Positions 34,109-42,576 of a stretch of 59,021 nucleotides of DNA are shown one piece after another. Position 1 is the first letter of the stretch, and the number at the start of each line of letters is the position of its first letter. Source of the DNA: CAZLRH01 sp964562015 (GTDB lineage Bacteria > Verrucomicrobiota > Verrucomicrobiia > Opitutales > JABDGR01); the NCBI GenBank assembly GCA_964562015.1, contig CAZLRH010000024.1:1-59021 (forward strand), in the 5' to 3' direction. Under the pieces are notes generated by a model. That model saw only the letters and a program-made list of their open reading frames with translations, had not been told where the DNA came from and ran no database searches. The translations under genes and the position numbers were made by a program.

Positions 34109-34846
34109 TCAAGTTCGCGTGAGACGCAACATGGACTTTGCTCCCTTCAGGAACTCATAGCGCACTGGCAGAATTTCCGCCCGCAATCTTGATCCCGCCA
34201 GTTGTTGCAGATGCTCCGGCTCTTGGGCGTAGTCCCGTCCGTCCAAATCGACCAGGGGAAACACGCGCACCTCATGGGCAACGCGGGCGAGTTCACGCAG
34301 GGCTTGGGCCAGAAAGGTTTCCCCCAAGCGCGTGGCATAGAGGAAAAGAAAATGGCTGTTCAAGGCCAGATCAAAAGTATCGTCCGCGAAGGGCAGCGCA
34401 GGCAGCTCCGCGCGCACATAACGGCCCGCGGCAAAGCCGCCCGCGTAGTCGCACAGAAAACCCGTCAGCGCCGTGCGCCGGCAATTTTCGGCGTCGTCAA
34501 AATCGCGGAAGGTGGTGAACGCGAATTTATCCGCGTGGGTGCGCGCGGTGCGCATGACTTGCGTTATCTCGGCCGCGCCCAAGGCGGCGAGCGCCTCAGT
34601 CGTGCGGCCATACATGGGGTCGGCCGCGATTACGTCTGCCCCGTAGGCGCGGGCTTCGACGGCAAAGGAAGCGAAGCCGGCACCACAATCCAGAATCCGG
34701 CGGCCGGCCAGGATGCGGCCAGGATCCAGATTAAAAAAGGCGGCGTACTCGGCGAATGTGCGGCAAAAAAAGGCCACGCTGGGAAACGCCTCGCTGTATA
34801 GAGGCGGGCGGGCGGAAGAATCTGCAAACGAAAGCAAAGTGTTCAT
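34109..34846 (-). CDS. Class I SAM-dependent methyltransferase
   Basis: The 245-residue product has motif I 'ILDCGAGFASFAVEA' (about 50-64), an acidic end of strand 2 ('VIAADPMYG') and the later 'FDLALNSHFLFLYA' / 'ELARVAHEVRVFPL' segments of Rossmann methyltransferases. Substrate is unknown. It is convergent with pdxH (15 bases apart) and its upstream region contains a strong hairpin (34892-34923). Confidence 0.75.
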   Translation of the reverse strand: MNTLLSFADSSARPPLYSEAFPSVAFFCRTFAEYAAFFNLDPGRILAGRRILDCGAGFASFAVEARAYGADVIAADPMYGRTTEALAALGAAEITQVMRTARTHADKFAFTTFRDFDDAENCRRTALTGFLCDYAGGFAAGRYVRAELPALPFADDTFDLALNSHFLFLYATRLGETFLAQALRELARVAHEVRVFPLVDLDGRDYAQEPEHLQQLAGSRLRAEILPVRYEFLKGAKSMLRLTRT

Positions 34847-35227
34847 TATCGGAAAAATTGAAGGTGCATGAATGGCGGAGCCGAAAAACGCGCGAGCCGG
34901 CTTCAGGGATGAAGCCGGCTCGCGGGTGCAGGAAGGGGAATGGGGCGTTTAGCGAAACGCTCAACTCATTCGCCATCGCTCAAGGCGGGCCGGAGTGCCG
35001 TGCCACCAACCCATCTGTCCCATCGCCGACGCAACGGGTCCACGACCGCTGCGCAGGGGAGCGCAAGCACGGCGGAGACGGGCGAGGGAAAGGGTGTCCT
35101 TCATTATTTTGCATGTTACGCTGCCGAACGAGCCGGCTCAATCTCTAAACATCCGGACCATATGCACGTCGCAAAGACTGAATTTCGCTTGCGACAAGGC
35201 GCGCCTTCGAGGAGACTCCCCGGCATC
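34847..35227. other. Divergent intergenic region with hairpins, no gene
   Basis: These 381 bases separate the methyltransferase (minus) from the Bax-inhibitor-type gene (plus). They contain a perfect 14-bp hairpin (34892-34923) and a small 'gcgtttagcgaaacgc' hairpin (about 34946-34961). Reading frames across it are Pro/Arg-rich and look like shadows. Promoters are expected for both genes but I could not fix their boxes. Confidence 0.4.
34892..34923. terminator. Perfect 14-bp hairpin (terminator- or attenuator-like)
   Basis: GCGAGCCGGCTTCA (34892-34905), loop GGGA, then its exact complement (34910-34923). Read on the minus strand it is followed by a short T5 run ('gcgttttt'), so it could act as a terminator or attenuator for transcription entering the methyltransferase gene. 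It could also be one copy of a palindromic intergenic repeat. Confidence 0.5.
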
Positions 35228-35935
35228 ATGTTGGAAAGCTACCGCAACACTCCTCTTTACACCGTCGCCCGGGCTGACGCGCTCGAGCGCGCCACCTTCA
35301 TTCGCCGGACGTATGCTCATCTGGCCGGCGCGCTGCTGGTCTTTGCCGCGCTGGAGTATGTGCTGCTGCAATTGCCGATCGCGCCGGAAATGATTTCCCT
35401 GATGACCGGCGGCTACGGCTGGCTGGTGGTCATGGGCTTGTTCATGGTGGTATCGATGGTGGCCAACACCTGGGCGGTCTCGGCCAAATCGCTCGGCCTC
35501 CAATATGCCGGGCTGGCCCTCTATGTGGTGGCGGAAGCGGTTATATTTCTGCCGTTGCTCTACGTTGCCCAACGGATTGCGGGGCCCCAAGTCATCGGCG
35601 CCGCGGGCGTGGCGACCCTCGCGTTGTTTGCGGGTTTGACGGCCACCGTCTTTATCACCCGCAAGGATTTTTCCTTCATGGGGCCGGTGCTCGCAGTGGC
35701 CGGCATGATCGCGATGGGAGTGATTGTTTGCGCGATTCTTTTCGGCTTTAATCTTGGGACACTTTTCGCCGGCGCGATGGCCCTCTTTGCCGGCGGGGCG
35801 ATTCTTTATTCGACCTCGAATGTGCTGCTCCGGTACCGCACCGACCAATATGTGGCCGCTTCGCTCTCGCTGTTTGCGGCGGTCGCGCTCCTCTTCTGGT
35901 ATATCCTGCGCATCTTCCTTTCGCGGAATAATTAG
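35228..35935 (+). CDS. Bax inhibitor-1 / YccA family membrane protein
   Basis: The 235-residue product has seven hydrophobic helices separated by short loops and ends in a hydrophobic helix followed by a few polar residues ('ILRIFLSRNN'). Its start ('ATFIRRTYAHLAGALLVFAALEY') and 'Y-S-T-S-N-V-L-L-R-Y' in the sixth loop are typical of the BI-1/TMBIM group. Bacterial members act as pH-gated calcium leak channels or modulate FtsH. ATG 35228 is the family start; a longer frame from 34940 is not supported. Confidence 0.85.
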   Translation: MLESYRNTPLYTVARADALERATFIRRTYAHLAGALLVFAALEYVLLQLPIAPEMISLMTGGYGWLVVMGLFMVVSMVANTWAVSAKSLGLQYAGLALYVVAEAVIFLPLLYVAQRIAGPQVIGAAGVATLALFAGLTATVFITRKDFSFMGPVLAVAGMIAMGVIVCAILFGFNLGTLFAGAMALFAGGAILYSTSNVLLRYRTDQYVAASLSLFAAVALLFWYILRIFLSRNN

Positions 35936-36000
35936 GTTGGTCAAAATGCCTGCTTGAAAAGCCCGCTGGGTTCGCCTCAACTGCCGGGAATATTTGCGGC

Positions 36001-37104
36001 ATGAAATCTGTTCGTCTCGGCATCATCGGCATGGGCAACATGGGGGCCGTCCACGCCAAAAACATTTTGGAGGGCAAGGAGGCGCGCGTCGAACTCGCGG
36101 CCGTGTGCGATCCGCGCGCCGATAAACTGACGGCCTTTCCCACCGCCCAGCCCTTCACCGACCCGGCGGCGCTGCTCAATTCCGGCCGGGTGGACGCCGT
36201 GCTGGTGGCCACGCCGCATTTCGACCACACGCCCCTCGGCATCGCCGCGCTTCGGGCGGGCCTGCATGTGATGATGGAAAAGCCGATTTCCGTCCACAAG
36301 GCAGATGCGGAAGGCCTGCTTGCCGCCCACCGCCAGACCAACCAGGTCTTTGCGGTGATGTTCAACCAGCGCACCGACCCGCGCTACAAAAAACTCCGGC
36401 ACCTCATCCAGTCCGGCGAACTCGGCGAAGTCCGGCGCATCACATGGATTATCACGGATTGGTTTCGCACTCAGGCCTACTACAATTCGGGGGGCTGGCG
36501 GGCGACGTGGGGCGGCGAAGGCGGCGGCGTTTTGCTCAATCAGAGTCCGCACCAACTGGACTTGTGGTGGTGGCTGTTTGGCGCGCCCGCGACGATTCGC
36601 GCCTCCTGCCAATTCGGCCGATTTCACGACATCGAAGTGGAGGACAGCGTGACCGCATTTTTTGAATACGCCAACGGCACGCAGGGGGTTTTCATCACCA
36701 CCACGGGCGAGGCGCCGGGGACCAATCGCCTCGAAGTGGCCGCCGAGCGCGGCAAGCTCGTCGTCGAGGGTTTGAACCTGAAATGGACGCGCACAGCGGT
36801 GCCGGTGTCGGAATGGAGCGCGACCCATCCAGAAGGCTTCGAGGCGCCGCCGATGACGCAGGTGGACGAGACCTTTCCCGGCACCGGAGGCCAACATGCC
36901 GAGATTTTGCAAAACTTTGCCGACGCGATTCTGGACGGTGCGCCCCTCATCGCGCCGGCGGCGGAGGGCCTGCACTCCATCGAGTTCGCGAATGCGATGC
37001 TGTACTCGACCTTCACGAACAGCACAGTAAAGTTGCCGCTCGATGGCGCCGCCTACGCCGCCGCCTTGCAAACCAAAATCGCCCAAAGCAAATTTACCCG
37101 ATGA
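36001..37104 (+). CDS. Gfo/Idh/MocA-family oxidoreductase 1
   Basis: The 367-residue product has an N-terminal NAD(P)-binding domain ('LGIIGMGNMGAVHAKNI', G-x-G-x-x-G) and the 'MEKPISVH' motif with the catalytic-type lysine (about 98-105), then the alpha/beta substrate domain ('W-R-A-T-W-G-G-E-G-G-G-V-L-L-N-Q-S-P-H-Q-L-D'). Such enzymes oxidise or reduce sugars and cyclitols. The exact substrate is unknown. The stop overlaps the start of a second family member (ATGA), so the two are made together. Confidence 0.9.
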   Translation: MKSVRLGIIGMGNMGAVHAKNILEGKEARVELAAVCDPRADKLTAFPTAQPFTDPAALLNSGRVDAVLVATPHFDHTPLGIAALRAGLHVMMEKPISVHKADAEGLLAAHRQTNQVFAVMFNQRTDPRYKKLRHLIQSGELGEVRRITWIITDWFRTQAYYNSGGWRATWGGEGGGVLLNQSPHQLDLWWWLFGAPATIRASCQFGRFHDIEVEDSVTAFFEYANGTQGVFITTTGEAPGTNRLEVAAERGKLVVEGLNLKWTRTAVPVSEWSATHPEGFEAPPMTQVDETFPGTGGQHAEILQNFADAILDGAPLIAPAAEGLHSIEFANAMLYSTFTNSTVKLPLDGAAYAAALQTKIAQSKFTR

Positions 37105-38180
37105 GCACCCAAGAAGGATTCAACTTTGCGCCCGCAGGGCTGCCCCGCCCCGTCGTCCGGCCCGGTGAATTTATTTTCGCCGCGGCTTACTTCGATCACG
37201 GCCACATTTACGGGCAAATCAACGGCCTCGCCGAAGCCGGTGGTACGCTGAAATATGTTTACGATCCGCAGCCGGAACGCTGCGCGCAAACCCTGCAAAA
37301 ATTTCCCGGGGCGATTCGCGTGGACGCCTTCGAGCGCATTCTCGAAGATCCCGCGGTGCATTTGGTCACCGCTGCGGCGGTGCCGTGTGACCGCTGGGCC
37401 ATCGGCGCGCGGGTGCTTGACGCCGGCAAGGATTACTTCACCGACAAGTGCCCCTTCACCACGCTCGAGCAACTCGCCGCCGCGCGCGCGGCCACCCGCC
37501 GCACCGGCCGCAAGTACATGGTGTATTACAGTGAACGATTGCATGTGGAATCGGCCTGGCGCGCGGGCGAATTGATTGCACAGGGCGCCCTCGGCCGCGT
37601 GCTGCAGGTGCTTTTGCTCGCGCCGCACCGCCTGTCGAAAGCCAGCCGTCCGGCCTGGTTTTTCGACAAGCAAAAATACGGCGGCATCATCACGGACATC
37701 GGCTCGCACCAGTTCGAGCAGTTTCTCGCCTACTCTGGCGCCCGCGCGGCGACGGTGAATTTTGCGCGCGTGGACAATTTTGCCAATCCCGACCAGCCGG
37801 GCCTGGAGGATTTCGGCGAGGCTTCGCTCACCACCGATACCGGCGCCTCGTGCTACTGCCGGCTCGACTGGTTCACGCCCACCGGCTCCCATGCCTGGGG
37901 TGACGGCCGACTGTTTGTCCTGGGCGACAAAGGCATGCTCGAAGTCCGCAAATATATGGAAATCGGCCAGCCAGACCGGCAGGACACGATTTACCTCGTC
38001 AATGAGAGCGGCGAGCAGGTTCTGGACTGCCGCGGGAAAGTCGGTTTTCCCTTCTTCGGACAATTTATCCTCGATGTACTTAACCGCACGGAGCGCGCGA
38101 TGACGCAGGAGCACGCGTTTCTCGCCGCCGAGCTTTCGCTGCAAGCGCAGAAGATGGCGGACGCAGCGCGCCACAAATAG
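37101..38180 (+). CDS. Gfo/Idh/MocA-family oxidoreductase 2, degenerate cofactor loop
   Basis: The 359-residue product aligns in plan with the preceding gene: Rossmann part to about 130, then 'GGIITDIGSHQFEQFLAYSG' of the substrate domain. The glycine-rich loop is altered to 'AAAYFDHGHIYGQINGL', lacking G-x-G-x-x-G, and the usual E-K-P reads 'TDKCPFTT', keeping only the lysine. Many PVC genomes encode such atypical members; cofactor use is uncertain. It is translationally coupled to the upstream oxidoreductase and the two may form a complex or act in sequence on the same sugar. Confidence 0.85.
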   Translation: MSTQEGFNFAPAGLPRPVVRPGEFIFAAAYFDHGHIYGQINGLAEAGGTLKYVYDPQPERCAQTLQKFPGAIRVDAFERILEDPAVHLVTAAAVPCDRWAIGARVLDAGKDYFTDKCPFTTLEQLAAARAATRRTGRKYMVYYSERLHVESAWRAGELIAQGALGRVLQVLLLAPHRLSKASRPAWFFDKQKYGGIITDIGSHQFEQFLAYSGARAATVNFARVDNFANPDQPGLEDFGEASLTTDTGASCYCRLDWFTPTGSHAWGDGRLFVLGDKGMLEVRKYMEIGQPDRQDTIYLVNESGEQVLDCRGKVGFPFFGQFILDVLNRTERAMTQEHAFLAAELSLQAQKMADAARHK

Positions 38181-38291
38181 TGGCACCGACGATTCCGTGC
38201 CGTATCGGCTTTAGCCAGTCGTATCCGGCGGGCACGACCAAGCACTGAACCGTAATTCTGAATGTCCCTGGCGGCCCCTGGGCCGGGCCGT

Positions 38292-38390
38292 CTAACCCCA
38301 CAAGCGCTTCTTGTGGCGATTAGCCTTCGAGCGCTTGCGGCGCTTGTGCTTGTTCATCTTCAGCCGGCGCTTCTTCTTGAGATTGCCCAT
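38292..38390 (-). CDS. AURKAIP1/COX24-domain mini-protein (bS22-like ribosomal protein)
   Basis: The 32-residue product MGNLKKKRRLKMNKHKRRK, continuing RSKANRHKKRLWG, is almost entirely Lys/Arg with the 'KKRRxKMxKHKRRK' core of the AURKAIP1/COX24 family. Mitochondrial members are ribosomal protein mS38, and a mycobacterial member is the small-subunit protein bS22, so this is probably a ribosomal protein bound to 16S rRNA. An in-frame upstream start (38480) would add a non-conserved stretch and is rejected. It lies downstream of the SWIB gene on the same strand, separated by two strong hairpins. Confidence 0.85.
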   Translation of the reverse strand: MGNLKKKRRLKMNKHKRRKRSKANRHKKRLWG

Positions 38391-38460
38391 GTTGCTAAAT
38401 AAATAAGGGGTGAGTCGCCACCATTGTGCAAGCCCTGCGGCTTGTAAAGCCCGTATTTCA

Positions 38461-38490
38461 CCCGCGCGGGGTGGTGACACCCCGCGCGGG
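38461..38490. terminator. Perfect 13-bp GC hairpin between SWIB and COX24 genes
   Basis: CCCGCGCGGGGTG, loop GTGA, exact complement. It has no T-run on either side, so it is not a classic intrinsic terminator. Together with the hairpin at 38499-38527 it forms a double stem-loop that may stop transcription or protect the RNA end after the SWIB gene. Confidence 0.5.
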
Positions 38491-38498
38491 CAAACACA

Positions 38499-38527
38499 AG
38501 CGCCCGCCGCTTGACGCAGCGGGCGCT
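38499..38527. terminator. 9-bp GC hairpin downstream of the SWIB gene
   Basis: AGCGCCCGC (38499-38507) pairs with GCGGGCGCT (38519-38527) over an 11-base loop. It is 35 bases beyond the SWIB stop. It is probably part of the transcript end of that gene; there is no U-tract. Confidence 0.45.
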
Positions 38528-38562
38528 AACCACCCAGCGGTGGCGGCCACCAAAGGCGCAGT

Positions 38563-38829
38563 CTACTTGACGTGGTTCGAGACCAGCTTGGTCATCTCGA
38601 ACATGCTGACGGTCGCCTTGCCATTGAACACGGCCTTGAGAGCCGCGTCGGCGTTGATGTTGCGCTTGTTCTTCTTGTCTTGAAGACCATTTTTCTTAAT
38701 ATAAGCCCACAATTTCTTGGTGAGCTCGGTACGCGGAAGCGGGGTCGAGCCCACTACTGCGGCAAGTTTCTCGTCCGGGGTAACTGGCTTCATAAAAGCC
38801 GAGTTTGCTTTGGAAGTTTTTTTGGCCAT
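38563..38829 (-). CDS. SWIB/MDM2-domain protein
   Basis: The 88-residue product (ATG 38829, MAKKTSKANSAF) is essentially one SWIB domain: 'PLPRTELTKKLWAYIKKNGLQD', then 'RNINADAALKAVFNGKATVSMFEMTKLVSNHV'. SWIB domains are eukaryotic chromatin-remodelling modules that are also typical of Chlamydiae, Verrucomicrobia and some others, sometimes fused to topoisomerase. A DNA-binding or nucleoid role is likely. An alternative ATG at 38841, 11 bases after 'aggagg', would add four residues and may be the true start by ribosome-site evidence. It is followed by hairpins. Confidence 0.88.
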   Translation of the reverse strand: MAKKTSKANSAFMKPVTPDEKLAAVVGSTPLPRTELTKKLWAYIKKNGLQDKKNKRNINADAALKAVFNGKATVSMFEMTKLVSNHVK

Positions 38830-39087
38830 AACGAGGGGCATTAGATAGGCATCCTCCTCGCGGAAGCAACAACTTTTTCGAGGGAATTTGCGCAAATTAT
38901 TTTTCCCGGTGCTTGCTTTGCGCTTGACAGTCCGAGAGGCCGCCGCCGTCCGCCCGCTCTAGGGACGCCCGGTCCGCCCGCCACCGCGTACCCGGTTTGG
39001 TCAATAAATCCTTTAAAATCACAAGCGGTTTAGGCGGACTTTTTCGCGCCGCAGCGTTCCGGGGCGCAGGCCCCAACTCCTCGAGAG

Positions 39088-39162
<75 letters not shown>

Positions 39163-39314
39163 GTCTTGCACCCCACGACGCGGGTTTGCGCGCGGGCCAA
39201 GCGGTTTTTCTACGGCGAACGGGCCCCGCCCGGCAAGCAAAAAGACCCGTTGGCGGCAGACGGGCCTCCCTGCCGTCCGCTTGCTTTTGCGCAAGGATTG
39301 AGTACGTTTCCGCC

Positions 39315-40019
39315 ATGATCACCCTTTGGCCGGGCCGCGAACGCGGGCGTTTTCAAATCGACTGGCTCGACTCGCGCCACACTTTTTCCTTCGGCGAATT
39401 TTATGATCCGGCCAAGATGGGCTGGCGGCAGTTGCGGGTCATCAACGACGACAACATCGCGGGCGGCGGCGGCTTTCCGCCCCACCCGCACCGCGACATG
39501 GAGATTTTTTCGTACGTCACCGCGGGCGAACTGGAGCATCAGGACTCGCTGGGGCACAAGGCGCGGGTGGGAACAGGACGCGTGCAGTTGATGAGCGCCG
39601 GCACCGGCATCCGCCACAGTGAATACAATCCCTCGAAAACCGCGCCGATTCACCTGCTGCAAATCTGGATCACGCCGCGCACGCCTGGCGGCCCGCCGCA
39701 TTATCAGGAACTGGATTTTAAGGAAACCGACCGCGCCAATCGCTTAAAGCTGCTGGCTGCGCCCCAAGCTACCGATGGCGCGCTGGAGATTCGCCAAGAC
39801 GTCCGCATTTACACCTCCCGCCTGGCCGCTGGAAAAAATCTCCCGTTGCCTCTCACCGCCAAACAAGGCGGCTGGCTGCAAGTGGTCGACGGCACATTGA
39901 GCCTGGAACCGGGCGCCCAAAAACTTGCGCCCGGCGATGCCGCGGCCGTCGAGAGTGAATCCAAATTGGCCATTACTTCTATTACTGACGCAGAGCTGTT
40001 GTGGTTCGTGTTTGATTGA
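39315..40019 (+). CDS. Pirin family protein
   Basis: The 234-residue product is a bicupin of the pirin/YhhW group. The N-terminal cupin has the metal site 'FPPHPHRDMEIFSYVTAGELEHQDSLGH', then 'VQLMSAGTGIRHSEYNPS' with the last His/Glu ligands; the C-terminal cupin lacks metal ligands. Bacterial members such as YhhW oxidise quercetin; physiological roles are mostly unknown. ATG 39315 agrees with the family start 'MITLWPGRERG'. It stands 152 bases beyond the tRNA on the opposite strand. Confidence 0.9.
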   Translation: MITLWPGRERGRFQIDWLDSRHTFSFGEFYDPAKMGWRQLRVINDDNIAGGGGFPPHPHRDMEIFSYVTAGELEHQDSLGHKARVGTGRVQLMSAGTGIRHSEYNPSKTAPIHLLQIWITPRTPGGPPHYQELDFKETDRANRLKLLAAPQATDGALEIRQDVRIYTSRLAAGKNLPLPLTAKQGGWLQVVDGTLSLEPGAQKLAPGDAAAVESESKLAITSITDAELLWFVFD

Positions 40020-40052
40020 ATCCAAAGCGTAGCCAACCATCATGGAGCCCGC

Positions 40053-40982
40053 ATGACGGACTTCAACCTTTACCATCATTTAACGCGTCCAGCCGCCGTT
40101 TTGCGCGCCAGCGGAACTAACGCGCTTGAGTTTTTACAAAACCACTTCGCTTCCGACTTGGATAACCCTGGCGTGGAGAAGCCAGTTACCTATGGGCTCT
40201 GGTTGGATCAAAACGGAAAAATCCAAGGTGATAGTTTTGTCCTTCAACAATCGGTCGAGGATTTTTTACTGATCAGCTATGATTGCCTGCCCGCCCATTT
40301 GCTGGTGCATTTGCGGGCCCACGCCCAGGCGACTTCAGTGAACTTCCGCGATATATCGTCCGATTTTGGACTCCTCCATTTATGGTCGAATCTGCCTTCG
40401 GCTCCTCTGCATGAAATTGTGGAAGAAATCGCGCCAACAGCCCAGGTTGAATCATGGCTCGGGCGCCGGCCCGTACTATTTAATGCGTGGGATTTGTTGG
40501 GCACGTCTTCCTCCCTTGAGATGCTGGTCGATTACATGCGTGAAAATGGCGCTGAGGCCGTTGGTGCCGAGGAACTGCTGGCACTCCGCATTATCGCAGG
40601 AATAGCCGCAGTGCCTTTGGACGCCGGACCCGACGATTTCCCATCCGAAACCGGCCTCGACCACGAAGGGATATCATTTGAAAAAGACAACTATGTAGGG
40701 AAAGAAGCCGTCATGCGTTTGCGTGCGGAAGAAAAATCGAACCGTGCTTTGTGGCAAATCGCATGGGACATTTCCGCGACGCCAACCGCAGGTAATGAAA
40801 AGCTGCCGTTATTTCTGGGACAAACCAAAGTAGGAGAATTAAGGAGCCGAGCCAAAAGTCGTGAAAGAGCCTTGGGACTGGCCATGCTGGAGATTGACTC
40901 TTTATCCAACGAACAGTCACTTAGCTTTTCGCCCGGCGGCTCCAAGGTGGTGTCGTTAGTAAATGATTTGACGAATTCATGA
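40053..40982 (+). CDS. YgfZ/GcvT-like folate-binding protein lacking the conserved cysteine
   Basis: The 309-residue product follows the YgfZ pattern: 'VLRASGTNALEFLQNHFASDLD', 'GLWLDQNGKIQGDSFVL', 'RIIAGIAAVPLDAGPDDFPSE', then 'ISFEKDNYVGKEAVMRL'. YgfZ (IscA-partner, Fe-S cluster maintenance) normally has 'K-G-C-Y-x-G-Q-E' there; here Cys is Asn and Gln is Lys. This implies loss or change of the usual activity. Base composition is somewhat less GC-rich than neighbours. Fold assignment is firm, role uncertain. Confidence 0.82.
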   Translation: MTDFNLYHHLTRPAAVLRASGTNALEFLQNHFASDLDNPGVEKPVTYGLWLDQNGKIQGDSFVLQQSVEDFLLISYDCLPAHLLVHLRAHAQATSVNFRDISSDFGLLHLWSNLPSAPLHEIVEEIAPTAQVESWLGRRPVLFNAWDLLGTSSSLEMLVDYMRENGAEAVGAEELLALRIIAGIAAVPLDAGPDDFPSETGLDHEGISFEKDNYVGKEAVMRLRAEEKSNRALWQIAWDISATPTAGNEKLPLFLGQTKVGELRSRAKSRERALGLAMLEIDSLSNEQSLSFSPGGSKVVSLVNDLTNS

Positions 40983-41074
40983 AAGCCAAAGAAGCCATGA
41001 TTTCTGATTGGTAAACTCCGCATGACCGCCTATTGTCTTGGCTAATTTATCCTCACATCTTTTTAATACTTGTC

Positions 41075-42145
41075 ATGTCCAAACCCTACACGCCGCCGCC
41101 CTTTCTCGTTGCATTGCTCGAAGCCCGTTCGCCCACGGGCGCTGAATTCGAGGCGCAGGCCGTCCTGGACCGGCATGTGCAGCCCGTGGCCGATGTTTTC
41201 GAGCACGATGCCCTGGGCAATCGCCTGGCCACGCTAAATCCCAAAGGCGACCCCACCCTCCTGCTCGCGGGACACATGGACGAACTCGGGCTCATCATCA
41301 AGTATGTGGACAAGGATGGCTTTCTTTATTTCGACACTCTCGGTGGGCATGACCGCGGCGTGATTTCGGGCCGGCGGGTTTCCGTTCTTACTCAAGACGG
41401 CGTGGTCAAGGGCGTCACCGGCAAGCGCGCCATCCATTTGATGAATCAGAAGGAGCGCGACGCCCTGCCGGAAGTGCACCAGATTTGGATCGATATAGGT
41501 GCGCGGAACAAAAAGGAAGCGCTGGCCCGCGTGCGCCTCGGCGACCCGGTGGTGTACGACGTGGGTTTTGAATTGCTGCACGGCAGCATCGGCGCGGCGC
41601 GGGCGTTTGACAACAAAGTCGGCTGCTACGTCGTCTGCGAAACGTTGCTGCGCCTCGCGTCACAGCGTAAAAAGCTGGGGGCCAAAGTGGTGAGCGTGGC
41701 GACCACGCAGGAGGAAATCGGCACGCGCGGCGCCATCACTGCCAGTTATGCGGTCAACCCCGACGTCGCCATCGCCGTGGATGTGACCCACGCCACCGAC
41801 GCCCCGGACAGCGACCACAAGCGCTTTGGCGAATTCAAACTCGGCGGCGGCCCCGTGCTCGCCCGCGGGCCGAACATCAACCCGCTCGTGTTCGACCGGC
41901 TGGTGGCGGTGGCCGACGCGCAAAAGATTCCGTATCAAATTGAGACCGAGCCGCTGCCCACCGGCACCGACGCCCGCGCGACCCAGATGGCCCGCGGCGG
42001 CGTCGCCACCGGCCTCATCGGCGTGCCCTTGCGTTACATGCACACCCCCGCGGAAGTCGTCGATCTCGAGGACATCGAGAAAACCGTCAAGCTGCTCGTC
42101 GCCTTTGCCCTCTCACTCAAGCCCGGCGAGAAGATGCATTTTTAG
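41075..42145 (+). CDS. M42-family aminopeptidase (FrvX-like)
   Basis: The 356-residue product is a dinuclear metallo-aminopeptidase of peptidase family M42. Metal and catalytic residues appear in 'LAGHMDELG' (His, Asp), 'RAFDNKVG' (bridging Asp), 'TQEEIGTRG' (Glu base and ligand), 'AVDVTHATD' (Asp) and 'RYMHTPAEVVD' (His). These enzymes form large tetrahedral complexes and trim peptides in the cytoplasm. ATG 41075 is chosen over 41033. Its stop overlaps the convergent vapC stop. Confidence 0.92.
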   Translation: MSKPYTPPPFLVALLEARSPTGAEFEAQAVLDRHVQPVADVFEHDALGNRLATLNPKGDPTLLLAGHMDELGLIIKYVDKDGFLYFDTLGGHDRGVISGRRVSVLTQDGVVKGVTGKRAIHLMNQKERDALPEVHQIWIDIGARNKKEALARVRLGDPVVYDVGFELLHGSIGAARAFDNKVGCYVVCETLLRLASQRKKLGAKVVSVATTQEEIGTRGAITASYAVNPDVAIAVDVTHATDAPDSDHKRFGEFKLGGGPVLARGPNINPLVFDRLVAVADAQKIPYQIETEPLPTGTDARATQMARGGVATGLIGVPLRYMHTPAEVVDLEDIEKTVKLLVAFALSLKPGEKMHF

Positions 42146-42576
42146 CGCGCGGTGGCGGGTGCGTCGTTTCTAAAAGGATTGAAAACTTTCAAGCCTGGTC
42201 GCTGAAAGTCCTTTTCGTTGCCAGTGACAAGGGTGAGGCCGTGGCGCCGCGCGGTCGCGGCGATATAACTATCTTCAACAGGCATGCGCTGGCCGGCCTT
42301 TTCGAAGGCGCATTCCTGTTCAGCCCAAACGTGGGCGACCGCGACATTAAATCCCAAAATTCGTCCGTGCATGGCCGCTATCAACCGGCTGAGCCACGCT
42401 TGCAGGGCTTCACGCTGCTTTCCCTCCTTGGTTCTCACCCAGTGGGCCAACTGCGCAATCACTACGGCACTCGTGTAGCAGTCGTTCTTATTCGCCTCGA
42501 GCCATGCTACCACGCGAGCATCCCCGCGGCGTTTGGCCGGCTGGCTAAGCACATCGGCGTCGAGCAACCAGCTCAT
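42142..42576 (-). CDS. vapC: VapC-type PIN-domain toxin
   Basis: The 144-residue product (ATG 42576) begins with 'SWLLDADVLSQ' (catalytic Asp) and ends with the acidic 'PVEDSYIAATARRHGLTLVTGNEKDF', which is the PIN nuclease pattern of VapC toxins (cleavage of tRNA or rRNA). Its start overlaps the antitoxin stop by four bases. A longer frame to 42660 lies over the antitoxin and is rejected. Confidence 0.88.
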   Translation of the reverse strand: MSWLLDADVLSQPAKRRGDARVVAWLEANKNDCYTSAVVIAQLAHWVRTKEGKQREALQAWLSRLIAAMHGRILGFNVAVAHVWAEQECAFEKAGQRMPVEDSYIAATARRHGLTLVTGNEKDFQRPGLKVFNPFRNDAPATAR

